Origin: Priapulus caudatus | Lineage: Eukaryota > Priapulida > Priapulimorpha > Priapulimorphida > Priapulidae | Length of the DNA stretch: 64,000 nt | Direction: 5' to 3' | Assembly (NCBI RefSeq): GCF_000485595.1 | Contig: NW_014577114.1 | Coordinates: 555,706-619,705, forward strand | Part shown: positions 10,186 to 21,953 of the stretch, piece after piece | Layout of the letters: every line of letters starts with the position of its first letter | Position numbering within the stretch: position 1 is the first letter of the stretch | Notes under the pieces: generated by a model | What the model was told of the DNA's origin: nothing | Databases searched by the model: none | Seen by the model: the letters and a program-made list of their open reading frames with translations, nothing else | Made by a program: the position numbers and the translations under genes

Positions 10186-10943
10186 TAGTTTATAACTATA
10201 TAATTATAAAACTATATAATTATAAAACTATATATTTATGTGTCAGTGTCCGGGCCCCCTGGACCCCCCCCCCTGTACACGCCCCTGGTGCCTGTACGTG
10301 CAAGTGTACGGTACGTGAGTGTGTGCGTGCGTGCTTGTGTAGCCGTGTCAGGTTACAATGTGACAGTTATATGTCTACCCGTTGCCGTAAGTAATCTATA
10401 ACCTGTATAATGGCCAATAGTGACTTTGATCTTATCTCTTGAGTGTTCAAACACATCGTTCATTCATACCAAAAACAGACGCAAATGCTGAATCTGAAAC
10501 GGCGATGTTTCGTTTGTAGACGGATCAGGTGCTTTGGTAATAGATTGGGCAGCATATCGAGCGACAAACGCGCCGACACGCCACACAACACGTACTTTTC
10601 TATAAAAGGTCGCTGGAAATCAAGAATGCAGTGGAGCATATAGGACTAGCCTTCGTTTACTTGACGATAGTTTTGTGTGCGTGTTTTATGTCGTATTTTA
10701 TGTGCGTACAGTGTGCAGCATCAACGTTTACATAATACCGCTGTGTTTGCATAGAAATATCTGCAATTATGCTCCGTGTTGAAAACATTTTGCATGTTGT
10801 ATATTTTCAATATTTGCAGTTAATTTTCTAAAAACCCACAAAGGAATAGTAATTTGAAAAAGACGGATGCGCACGCGCAAAAGCACATGCATAGGCATAT
10901 ATACGTGCTTATCATTGTACAAGGCATTTTTTATTTGACATCC
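10186..10943. other. Flank of the Helentron, no gene
   Basis: Starts with AT-rich direct repeats (ATAATTATAAAACTAT) and then, at 10229-10249, the exact reverse complement of a 21-base stretch lying just outside the Helentron 5' end (2053-2073). A C-rich stretch (10248-10280) and GT/GC-rich sequence follow. No coding sequence recognised. Confidence 0.5.
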
Positions 10944-10972
10944 CCTCTCTCTTTCTCTCTCTCTCTCTCTTT

Positions 10973-11009
<37 letters not shown>

Positions 11010-11048
11010 TGTCTGCGTGCGTGCGTGCGCGCGCGCGTGTATGTGTGT
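10944..11048. repeat. (TC)n(TG)n compound microsatellite
   Basis: TC run, then about 14 TG units, then TGCG/CGCG variants. Confidence 0.95.
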
Positions 11049-13216
11049 GTCTGTGCTTGTTTAGGCTTGTTTGGGCTTGTTTTGGCTTGTTTTGGTGAAA
11101 CGAAGTCAAACGATTGGATTTCCTTTGCCGACACAAATCGAATTTTTCGGCTTTGTTTTATCTCGCTTTGCTGGAATTCTAGAGGAATGATGTGTCGATA
11201 CAAACTACAGGCACAGCGCACCGAATTCGCGTCCGAATCCGAGACAAACGTTCGTCTTTATTGAATATAAATTCGCAACTACATACTATGTGATGTATAT
11301 GATATATGTGGATACGCCACTTCAACACTTGAAGGGGAAGCTATACGATTACGGTGAGCCTGGATTCCCGAGCTGTCCCGCCGATGTGTTTTGGTTGGAT
11401 TGTTTAAATACAAAAAAGAAATGCGGGTCACACGCCACAATGGCTTGTGTTAAGGCTAACATATCTTATAATAGAGCTTACATACAAAGAACATTTATAG
11501 ATGAGCAGCAACTTGAATATTAAGTGAGTGCTCTTTATTTTGAGGGAGTATATTTTCCTATGTATATATATGTAAAAATAAATTGACTCCAAAAGAGCAT
11601 GCATTTTGCAGAGGTAAATTTCTTAAACCTAATCACAGGCTCGTAGATAGCTTCAGAAACGGTCACGAGAAAAACATGCGTGTGCCAAAGAGTGAGATGA
11701 ACATTTAGGCCTATTCACATTGATGCCGACAGCACAGCTATATATTAAAATTAATATCCCTGAATGCGTAATATAGGTTCATGGTGAGCATATTGGGGTT
11801 AGTAGCACAAGGTGAAACACGGGTGAAAAGCTATGAACCAAAACCGAATAATGCCCTGAATATATATTTGCTGCTACACTGAGCTTACTCAGCATTAATT
11901 ATAACGGAAACATTTTTCTCAGTAATTGCACGAAGAGCCGATGCCTGCTGCTGTGCATTTCACATCATGGCTATAGCGCGTGTGTTTTGATACGCTGTAT
12001 GCACACACACACACACAGTGTTCAAAAACCTTGAGAAAATTAACTATAATATCGACGGACACGCGGTACAGCGCAGAAAAAATACGGAAAGGTCACGGGA
12101 AAACACATCAACTAAGCGCTTTAAACTGTCCGGCTAGGGTTATAAGGAGATGTGGGAACTTTATGGATAAGAACGAAACTGATGTATCATGATTTGGTGT
12201 TGCGCGTAACAGACTCAAGCATACGTCACCGAGCCCAGAACAAGGATATGTTATCGTCTCAACACAAAATCATCCGTTCCTGTTTACGCAAGGGCTAGGT
12301 AAGCGTATCCAGAAAAGATACTTGTAAGATTAGAAGAAATGGCTAAAAATGTAAACTGTGAGTATGCGGTAATTTAGGTGCAAGTAAAGATAACTATATC
12401 CAAATGACAAATACTTAAAGGTCGAGAAGATTCAACTTGTATTCTTGCTTTAAAATCGTTGTAATCATTCTAAATTTTGTTAGATTTATTAGAATCTGTG
12501 GAACACACCCGCATGCTATAAGTTTATCTACTCATATCCAGTAATTTTGCCAATACAGACACTTCGTTCGCGAGGCAGTGGTCGAACCCTGTTTGACGTT
12601 AGATGTTAGCGTTTTTCGGAAAAGCAAATCTGGTTCTAGATAAGCCATCATGTTTCGGAGAATACAACTAATTTAATATGCAGCGTGAGTAAAAGACTTA
12701 AATTTAAAGTTAAATTCTCGATGCAAAATTAAAGACGTGCGTGTAATAGTTTAGCAATAGATAATTCAGCCGTTTAAACAGGCCGACAACAACATGGGAA
12801 TACGTAGCGCTATCGATCAAGCCAGTCGGGGATTTTTAAGTCATCACTCCGCAAATGCAATATAGGGGCCCTATCACTAGAAGCGGATCACTAGAAACTG
12901 ATTGGTTGTTATTGCATTGTGTATTACTGTTTACACAACACCACCCACTGAGTTCGCCAAAGTACGTGTTGCTTTAATTTTATATCAATGTAGTATATAC
13001 GACGTATACACTATGAAAATTCAAACTATTTACTTGTCTCGGGTCGATGAGATAATTTTTTTATTAAGCGATTGTCAGATAAATTATGATGGCGAAATTT
13101 CATTTTGATGATTGTACTGATATTGCCAATTATTTATGTAGGCCTATGCCGAGTTCACATGAGAAACGGTACGTTATCATAGAGGAAGTTATAAATATAA
13201 TCAAGAGCTATTAATA

Positions 13217-13250
<34 letters not shown>

Positions 13251-16017
13251 TAGGTATTATTCGCTCTTGGTATAATGCACATAGGTCGCGAGAGCCCGCC
13301 CATTCAGCGTTCTGCCACCTCGGCCCCGCTAGTGATTTGGGCAAGCGCCGTAGTCTACGGAGTCACAGTCACAAAGTGTACATGCACTGATCACTGCCAG
13401 CAGTTTCGGACGCTATTATACTTTATTGTAATATTATGTACTGTGTGTCAAACAATGGGAGTATGACACGAGATAGTCACCACATGCAGGTTCCTCGAAA
13501 AAACTCAGAACCAACTACTTCTAACAATTACGTTTCAGAACACTGGACGGATATGAAATGGCGCGAACCAGAATTGGCATAACCTCATTTTACTTATTAG
13601 TATTAACATCATTATATACGTACTTATCATTATATTTTCACACGTAACAGTTTTATAATCTTATCTCACAACCATTGCCCATTATTCGTACCAGCATATA
13701 ACCGATTGTTCGCAAATCATTCATGGCTAGGTAGTTGATTAATCAACAAGTTTGCTGTTGGGGAGGATGTAAAATACTGAAATAAAACTGTTTCTTTGTA
13801 ATCCCGTGAGAACAGAAAAACTGAACGGATCTCCAGTAAATCAGGATACGCAGAAAGAGTATTCACTCCGTCTTTTCCTCGCGAATTGCCGAGTAATCCT
13901 CAGGACAACAGACGAATCTCTCTCTGTAGAGATCCCCGGGTCCCATCTCTCCGGGTGAGAGTAGTATGAATCACAATTTTCGCCACCCGTGAAAGAAAGA
14001 TGTGCTCATGCGTAAATGACTCACAAAAACGCGTAAAGTTGCGCGTGCTTTCGTGCTGGCCACTGAACCGAGTGCCACATATACATCACTATACATCATC
14101 TCGCTTTATTCCGTCATTCCGTGTAGATAAATGCGTCCGTTCTATTACATTCTGTAAAGGCGGGCGACCGTCCTATCCTTTCATTTCGCTATCATCTCGA
14201 TTATACATGTAGATACCAATAGTCCCGATGCTTTTCAAGCGTCCGAATGACTTTTTTTCTGGATTTTTTACGGTCGATATCGCGCTACTGATGCGCGAGA
14301 AACTTAATCTCTAGCCAATGTAGCGCGTTTCTGTGAAGGCGCGCCGGGTCGCCCGTTCATACGCATTCATGTCAATCCATCAGTTTCACTCGGAGCGACG
14401 TTCTTACTAATTAGTATGTCCTGTGACGGCAATCACTCTCACGACGATTCATTACCGCCGATTACATAATCGATATTTCTTGATTTCACTCGAGCAAAAT
14501 GACCACAAACGATAAAGGTTTTTAGGGTGGTCGTACATATTTACTTTGGTGCAGTACGTTGTGCGCACTAGAATTTAATCACTAATTAAGTGTTTCCATG
14601 CTATCTCGATTATGTGTCGAAAAGCCCACATAAACATTGCGAGAAGATGAGATATGGGACGGTTTGTTCACGTTCATTGCGACTACAAACTTCCAGACAC
14701 TGGATATTTGCTCAAGCATAGTTGGAATTACCTGCGCATGCAAGGCCTTTGTTGAAAATGTATAGCAATCAATTACGTCTTGTGTGAAATGATATACCAT
14801 TGACAAACGCATTCTATCACCCTCTCAGTAACTCAGTAACTGTAACTATCACCAGCAGTGCCCTATGCTAACAAATTCAATTACAAAATTTTCGTTTCCA
14901 TACATCGCCCGCTTTTCCAACGAGTAATTACGATGTGTTATAAAACCAGTCCGGAAACGTCATTTGAATTAAACTGTACAGCCAATAAATAAGCTATTCG
15001 TTGATCCTGTACAAACTTTAATTTATTCATGGACCTTTGTCTGGGAGTCTTCCCTTTCATTCAGCCATTCTCGGTTCCATTCGCATTCTTTCAAGCCATC
15101 TGTAAAGAGACTGGAAATGAGCCAAACGTAGTCATTCGACCGATTGAAATCAAATTATTCTGTAACACCCAACTGACAATCTGCACTAGATGACAGGCCG
15201 AGTTTTCTAAACATTTAGCGTTTCCAAGAAATATTTTCACGCCGAATGGAATATGTTTGAGTCGTGTCCGGCCGCGAAATGTGTGGAAACAACCGCTACC
15301 TCGTCCTGTATCGTACATGCTTCAACTAGATTATGATTGTTGGGCAGGCTCTTTTCCTCTTATCCATACTTGCAGCACGGCATGAAATTGGTTGACGAGA
15401 TTTCATGAGTACTATGACGTATGTTACGTTGCGTAGCTGTTTTTACGGTCAATTAGTAATCTAGCTTGCTTAAGTGTATCCTGATAAGAATAAACACTAT
15501 TCAGTAGCCGATGGAAACAGTGTGCGTAATTTACATCTAAGTTTGCCTTTTGCAAAGACAATTACTAGTAAGTCTATCCTAAAGCCAAAGAATTAAAGTA
15601 AAACAAGTTATCAATTAGTGATTTGATCTAAATTGAGTAGTACAGCCTCTAAGCTGCCTATTGTGTATAATTAATATGACTCCGGTACACGTCACCGAGT
15701 AAGCATATACAGGTAAATTGTTACGCTCGAATCGACAACTTATCGGAAATGAAACACAACTAATACTGAACGTTACACATCAGGATACATTTTTTACCGA
15801 AACGTGACAGCTCTTAGAAATGCTAAAGTAATCTCTGGGGCTGCGAAGGTTTTACAGCGTCTTAACAACTCAAAGCAAACGCGATTTGAAAAGCGCAGTA
15901 CCGTCGAAAATGAAAAAGCATGTGCGTGACGACGTCAGAAACACATAAGCCTACAGCGAGCGCCTAATGCACTGTTTTAGCAAGCGAGATTGAGTTCTGA
16001 GCCGATTTATAATTATT
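11049..16017. other. Unannotated intergenic stretch
   Basis: AT-rich DNA without any frame I can assign to a protein. The longest open frames are under 80 codons and carry no motif. It includes the ATT array listed separately. No RNA gene recognised. Confidence 0.5.
13217..13252. repeat. (ATT)n microsatellite
   Basis: About a dozen ATT units. Confidence 0.95.
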
Positions 16018-16071
16018 ATTTATTTGTCTATCTACCTATCTATTCAGTTATCTATCTACCTATCTATTTAG

Positions 16072-16156
<85 letters not shown>

Positions 16157-16207
16157 CATCTATCCATCTCTATGCCTATATATATATCTGTCTGTCTATC
16201 TGTCTGC

Positions 16208-16240
<33 letters not shown>

Positions 16241-16241
16241 C

Positions 16242-16290
<49 letters not shown>

Positions 16291-16369
16291 GCTAGCTAGC
16301 TAGCTAGCTAGCTATCTATCTATCGATCGATCGATCGATCTATCTATCTATCTATCTATCAATCTATTG

Positions 16370-16428
<59 letters not shown>

Positions 16429-16620
16429 CATCGATCTATCTATCTATCTATATATATATATATATATATATGTCTGTCTGTCTGTTTGTCTGCCTATCTG
16501 TCTATCTGCCGGTCTGTCTGCCTGTTTGCCTGTCTATACGTCCGTCCGTCCGTCCGTTCGTCTGTCCGTCCTGTCTGTTTATATATCTATTTATCCAATC
16601 GATTTATACATCTATCTAAT
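16018..16620. repeat. Tetranucleotide array, TATC with block variants
   Basis: Long TATC runs are interrupted by homogeneous blocks of related units: TGTC, AGCT (16290-16315), ATCG (16323-16340), an AT run (16448-16472), then TGTC and CGTC. Each block differs from TATC by one or two positions and is itself repeated. Confidence 0.95.
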
Positions 16621-17919
16621 CTACAGTGCTGATGTCTTATTTTGCCTGGGAAGCTAGCATGTGTAGGTTATAGATGCATGGTTACAGCAACGCAGAGTAT
16701 AATAAAACCTTCCACTCAAATCCCAGTCTTTACAGTATCCTAGCAACAAGATTGGAATTACTGTGCCAGCTATGGAAAGTAGTACCTACATGATGGCGCT
16801 ACGCATATATACAGAATCTGATGCAGAATGACTGAAGCTGGAATAATTTGCGCGGTATACGCAGTGCGTTCATTATATTGTATCTGTGCGTGGGTTAGGT
16901 GTTAATCGCTGGCCAGTTCTACGTATGTATTGTCAGTATTCGTACGTATACATGTCTACGCTGATGTATCGTAACAATACAAATATACGAAATAAATGTT
17001 AAAAATGGATTTTGCCAAACTTTAGCTGCGCGGATTGCTTTCCTAGCAGGTAATTCTAGAAATCGGTTTCGGAATGTAAATATACTCTTTTAGAACATAA
17101 ACCTCCCAAACCCGTGTATAGAAACAAAGCGGAACAGCTTGTAAAACGGTTTTGCCTTCGCAAGGTTTGAGTTTATGTGTCAGCAAGCAAGCATGTGTAC
17201 ATGTGAACCTGTGTCAGCAATACCATCTATCAGCGTAATTATCTCACACACGATTCTGGCCGAGACATCTAACACAGCTTCTCACGCACGGAAGGGCTCA
17301 TGAACAGAAGGAAAGAGTGTGGGAGTGATGAAGGAATACACAAACGCCTACATACTTGTGTAACCGTATACGGACAAGAACGACGACGTGCGCTACAAAT
17401 AGAAAGGGTGAGGCATCTGCATCCATATTGACGTTGTTGATCATTCACTAAAATGTCGAAGGCATTTATTCCTGCACGTCTATATCCTCTTACTGTCGCA
17501 CCAACGATCGCCATTCATGTCTGCGCACGTGGTAATACCTTATATTGATAAATTTAATTTCGTGGGATATCGTGTGTCTGTTGTATGTGCCGTTTTGCCA
17601 CTCGATTTCTTCGTTCCAAGTTTAAACACGAAGTAGTTGACCGGGAAAAGAATTGCTAGGTCTATGAGGACTTACGCCAACAGAATATGACAAAATGTCT
17701 AATCAACAAAATATCTAATCAAGCAGCGAATATATGAGCTAGCCAAATACACGAACAGTGTCGGTTATGGTTTAATCAAAAACACACACATACATGCGTT
17801 ATACTTTATTATATTGCGTTATTTTTGTATTATACTGTTATACTACAATTTTGCTGTATTATACCCGTTTTATTACGCAGTTATTGGATGTTTGTCACAC
17901 GTCTGGTGAAGAGCCCCCG
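16621..17919. other. Unannotated intergenic stretch
   Basis: No gene, RNA or strong repeat seen. Confidence 0.5.
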
Positions 17920-18670
17920 TCACACCTCGTATGTGTAGTTAAAAGCGACGAAGTCCATGTAGTACTTCCTGTATAGCCGCTACACAACAACAGGTCTTAT
18001 TTTTTTTAATGCACTTTTCCACGAGGACATGTGTTTTTGTTGAGCAGGAAAACTCACGATATCGTTCAGACGTAATCGATGTAATATATAGCTGACGTTG
18101 TCGCTAAACGTATCGTATCTCCCGATGGTGTCGTAATGCACGAGGCAGGGATTACACAAATCGACTATTCTGCTCCAGTGATCGTCTGCTCAGCGAAGCC
18201 TTACCAGGTATCGCGCGAATTCATCTAAAGTCACTGGATCTTTGTCATTCACAATCATATTTCCTCTCCGAAATAATCTCTTAATCTTACGCCCAGTCAC
18301 GTTCCAAAAGACATCGTTTCCGGGATTTAACTTGTCCCGGTATACCGAGAAAAGCCGCTCAAACGGATGACGCGTGAACATGAACTTGAAGTAGTGTTTT
18401 AGTCGAAGCTGACGCTCCGTAGGAGTGTAGTTGGCGAGTAGCCGCATGTGGTCATATATAGCAAAGTGCGCGTCGCTGGACGAGATGTCGGGACTTGCTC
18501 TGCCGCCCGCCAGTATATCGTGTGCTCGGATTAGCGTAACCTTCCAGTTGGTACTGGCGATTTTCGGCACTGCACTGTTCGCAGTACATGCACTTTAATT
18601 CGTCACTAACGAACAGTCTTCGTAAGTGACGCTCAGTGGTGATGCTCTTGTCACCAGATTTCGCGCACAT
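17920..18670 (-). pseudogene. Carbohydrate sulfotransferase (Sulfotransfer_2/CHST type), decayed, intronless
   Basis: The parent family are Golgi type II membrane enzymes that move sulfate from PAPS to glycans. On the minus strand, ERHLRRLFVSDELKCMYCE (from 18670) leads, after a frameshift near 18560-18575, into PKIASTNWK, the 5'-phosphosulfate-binding motif (usual form ACTNWK; Cys is Ser here). The 3'-phosphate-binding RHPFERLFSVYRDK lies at 18331-18372. The frame meets TGA at 18190-18192, then continues DHWSRIVDLCNPCLVHYDTI, the HW...LCxPC...YDxIG signature. TAG lies at 17980-17982, followed by RLYRKYYMDFVAFNYTYEV and TGA at 17920-17922, a family-like C-terminus. A TAA at 18674-18676 precedes the first block; the N-terminal anchor is not clearly seen upstream. 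With one frameshift, two internal stops and a lost motif residue, I call it a pseudogene. The absence of introns fits either a retrocopy or the single catalytic exon common in this family. Confidence 0.85.
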
Positions 18671-19430
18671 TTTTTAAAGCAAATGAATCCGGTTGCGGTT
18701 GCGGTTGAGTTTTGGCTCGGTGCACAGGTTGCTGTCGCTCGAGAGTCGAGTATTGTTAACCGAACTGAACGACTGTCGCCAGCGGTTGATTACAGTCCGC
18801 CTTTCAACGCTTGGTCGGTAGCGAACGTCGCCGCTTTGTACCTGAAAATTATTGTTGACATTATACATCAAAGGGAGGAGCAGGCGATTCACACGTTATA
18901 TGATTGTAAAAAAATCTACCGCGTAGTAATTGTTGCAGAGCTTGTCATGTGCCATGAAATGTAAACACATATTACACACTGAAAATGTGTCTCGCTAAGC
19001 GCAAACCGTAAAGCGGTGCTGCCACTCAGTGCATACACTGGTTTCTCACACCACCAACACCATCCATGCGCGCAAAGGGCAAAAGAAGGCTTGAACCAGT
19101 AACCGGGAACACTATATAAGATTTGGTAAAACGCATAGATAATAAAAATATGGGGAATTCTGAAATTCAAAATTTTCAGCCTAACCTAATAATAATGTTT
19201 GCCGTATGATATGACGGATTTCACCGTCGGTTTGTTGATTATAATATTATTATGGTGCGGCCATAGTTCGTTCAATTGCCGTAGATTTCGGTGTTGAGGA
19301 AGCTGTAGCAAGGGCAAAGGGGCTACACTGGCACACCTATATGATATCGTGCTGGCTAGTTCTAAACAACGGATATGTTGTACATGGCATGTGCTGTATT
19401 ATATCTATGAGGTGGTCAAGGTGGAATAAT
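18671..19430. other. Unannotated stretch upstream of the sulfotransferase remnant
   Basis: A minus-strand open frame (18674-18892) lies in phase with the first sulfotransferase block and could be its eroded N-terminal stem, but shows no clear membrane anchor. Otherwise nothing recognised. Confidence 0.4.
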
Positions 19431-19555
19431 ACGTGCGAGCGTGTGTCGGCGTGTACATGTGTACGCGTGTGTGGGTACGCGCGCGCGTGTTTGTGCGCGC
19501 GTGTGTGTGCAGCTGTGCGTGCGTTCGTGCGTGCGTGTGTGTGCGCGTGTGTGTG

Positions 19556-19611
<56 letters not shown>

Positions 19612-19651
19612 CGTGAGTCGGTGCGTGCGAGTGTGTGTACGACTAACGTAC
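19431..19651. repeat. (GT/GC)n and (GA)n microsatellite at gap edge
   Basis: GTGTGC/GCGC-rich run, then GA repeats (19559-19612), then a short GTGC stretch ending at the gap. A shorter version of the same GA-then-GTGC arrangement occurs in the loop of the adjacent inverted repeat (20207-20256). Confidence 0.9.
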
Positions 19652-19701
19652 NNNNNNNNNNNNNNNNNNNNNNNNNNNNNNNNNNNNNNNNNNNNNNNNN
19701 N
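19652..19701. other. Assembly gap (exactly 50 N)
   Basis: The round size suggests a placeholder. The inverted-repeat arm begins on the first base after it. Confidence 0.99.
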
Positions 19702-20666
19702 ACGGAATGCCGTGCACTCCAGGCTATAACTACTGCCATAGGTAAACTTCCGCGCTTACGTCCTCGTTCGTCTGTGAAATGGAGCTTATCGATTTTCAAT
19801 TTCAATAAATGGAAATAGTCATTTGCGCGAATTGCCCCAGCTTTACCAATAAATACATGTCATAACTTAATGGTTCCGTTATACTGATAAAACTATGACA
19901 AATTTATGTTAATCGTTCCTTGCTGCTCATTGTTTATATAAAACTGGATTTAAATTTTGTCAAATAGTATACTCTGCTGTCTAACAAATTACCTGATAAA
20001 GTTCCATATCGGCGCACACATGGAAATACACGAGCTATAAACCGCAGTTTTTAAAACAAGGTTATTATTTCACGCAGCGTGTAGAAGACGCGGCGTGTAC
20101 GATTGGGGTCGTGATTTCGTACTTTTGTTCGCGATTGAAATACATCGATACTGTCTGCTAGTGCTACTCTGCTGTACCGTACCATCCGCCTTCGGTCCGG
20201 TACAGCAGAGAGAGATAGAGAGAGAGAGAGAGCGTGCGTGCGTGCGCGTGTGTGTACGCAATCGTACACGCCGCGTCTTCTACACGCTGCGTGAAATAAT
20301 AACCCTTGTTTTAAAAACTGCGGTTTTATAGCTCGTGTATTTCCATGTGTGCGCCGATATGGGAACTTTATCAGGTAATTTGTTAGACAGCAGAGTATAC
20401 TATTTGACAAAATTTAAATCCAGTTTTATATAAAACAATAGCAGCAAGGGAACGATTAACATAAATTTGTCATAGTTTTATCAGTATAACGGAACCATTA
20501 AGTTATGACATTGATTTATTGTAAAGCTGGGGCAATTCGCGCAAATGACTATTTCCATTTATTGAAATTGAAAATCGATATAGCTCCATTTCACAGACGA
20601 ACGAGGACGTAAGCGCGGAAGTTTACCTATGGCAGTAGTTATAGCCTGGAGTGCACGGCATTCCGT
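19702..20666. repeat. Large inverted repeat: ~405-bp arms, 153-bp spacer
   Basis: Left arm 19702-20105 and right arm 20259-20666 are reverse complements at high identity (by eye above 95%). Many of the differences are one-base insertions or deletions. The spacer holds a nested hairpin (CTCTGCTGTACCG at 20167-20179 pairing with CGGTACAGCAGAG near 20199-20211) and a GA/GTGC run. No coding potential seen. It could be a foldback element, a true palindrome, or an assembly fold-over, as it abuts a placeholder gap. Confidence 0.9.
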
Positions 20667-20938
20667 ACTCGTTCGATTGCTATGTGACTCAAACTATGTG
20701 AACTGTTTTGACCAATTTGTGACTGCACGCGTTCTTTGTATCTCTAACTGTGTTTGTAGTTATTCTGCGCACGTCCTAGGAAGATATAATTTTGTCTTTA
20801 ATTCTAAATCCGACTAAATTTGTCGAGAGTTACTGACACGACTTAAAAATGATTGATAGCATTAACCTACGAGGGTAACGAACTAGTGTACGAAAGCTCT
20901 GTGGGCGCAGCTTGTATATAGTTTCTAGGGGGTGACTG

Positions 20939-21511
20939 TCCGCTACTCCGAAGGCCCACTAGTCCGCAGGCTCACTAGTCCGAAACACTCACAGTGGATG
21001 TAGGCGGAGGTGTGGGGGGGGGGAGGTGTGTGGATGTGTGGCAAAATTGTAGACTACGGTAAAACCTCGTTATACCGCCCCTCGTAATACCGCCAATCTC
21101 ACTTATCGCCAGGAAAATGCCAATGTACAGATCGTTTGTATCTATTTGTACGTAATTTAGCCTCGTAATACCGCCCCTCGTACACCATAAAACAAAATAA
21201 TTCACACAATTTACACATTTTTGGCTCTAGAAAATTTAATTTGTTCAGTTTTCTGAAAATACACAGCAGCGTTCTAACCAGTGACAGTGTATCTGCATGG
21301 CCATCTGCACCATGATGTTTATGACATTTATCTCTCCACTCTCCTGCTACCAACCATGACGTGGCGCCATCAATCAGCATGCAATTTGCTAAATAATATC
21401 AGTAAAAATTTTTAGTTTTCTCTTCGGACTAGTGAGCGTTCGAACTAGTCTTGGACTAGTGGGCCTTCGGACTAGTAAACCTTCGGACCAGTGACCCTTC
21501 GGACTGACAAG
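20939..21511. repeat. Inverted clusters of ACTAGTCCGAAGG-type subrepeats
   Basis: The left side (20939-20985) has three tandem variants of CCCACTAGTCCGAAGG. The right side (21423-21511) has five or six units in reverse complement (GGACTAGTGGGCCTTCGG and variants). About 440 bases lie between. The composite looks like the subrepeat-containing ends of a non-autonomous element. Confidence 0.7.
21052..21190 (-). mobile_element. Possible pogo/Tigger-like terminal fragment
   Basis: ACGGTAAAACCTCGTTATACCG resembles terminal sequences of pogo/Tigger transposons. The motif CCTCGTAATACCGCCCCTCG then recurs at about 21165. No transposase recognised in the adjoining 200 bases. Assignment rests on a remembered end-motif style only. 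Confidence 0.3.
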
Positions 21512-21786
21512 CTGTAACCAGTTTTAGGGATGCGTTCTATTATCGACCACGAGCTGTGCATTTACGTATCGCACTATGCGAGATTTCTACTTGGCATTCC
21601 AAACTGCATTAAAATTAAGTTTAGTAAAATACTTCCTGTACATGATAGTACATAGTATGTGATCTTGTGCTGTCAAAATTTCTGCATAGTTTCGTACGTA
21701 TAATTATTGTCCAATTGTGATATTTTTGCACACGAATAACCAGTATGTGAGTTTCTGTAAAGCAACATCTCTCCTGAGATTTTCAC

Positions 21787-21953
21787 TTATTATTAGACTT
21801 AATATTATTAAGACTTATTAGACTTATTATTAGACTTAATATTATTAAGACTTATTAGACTTATTATTAGACTTAATATTATTAAGACTTATTAGACTTA
21901 TTATTAGACTTATTATTAGACTTATTATTAGACTTATTATTAGACATAATGGA
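21787..21953. repeat. 37-bp then 12-bp AT-rich tandem repeat
   Basis: Three copies of a 37-bp unit (TTATTATTAGACTTAATATT...) are followed by about five copies of its 12-bp subunit TTATTATTAGAC. Confidence 0.9.

Noticed and set aside
12560-12590. tRNA B-box-like GTGGTCGAACCCTG
   Set aside because: No A-box or cloverleaf can be drawn around it.
18190-18192. TGA in the sulfotransferase as a selenocysteine codon or micro-intron
   Set aside because: A further TAG and a frameshift lie in the same locus, and the apparent 19-bp intron would be too short; a nonsense mutation is simpler.
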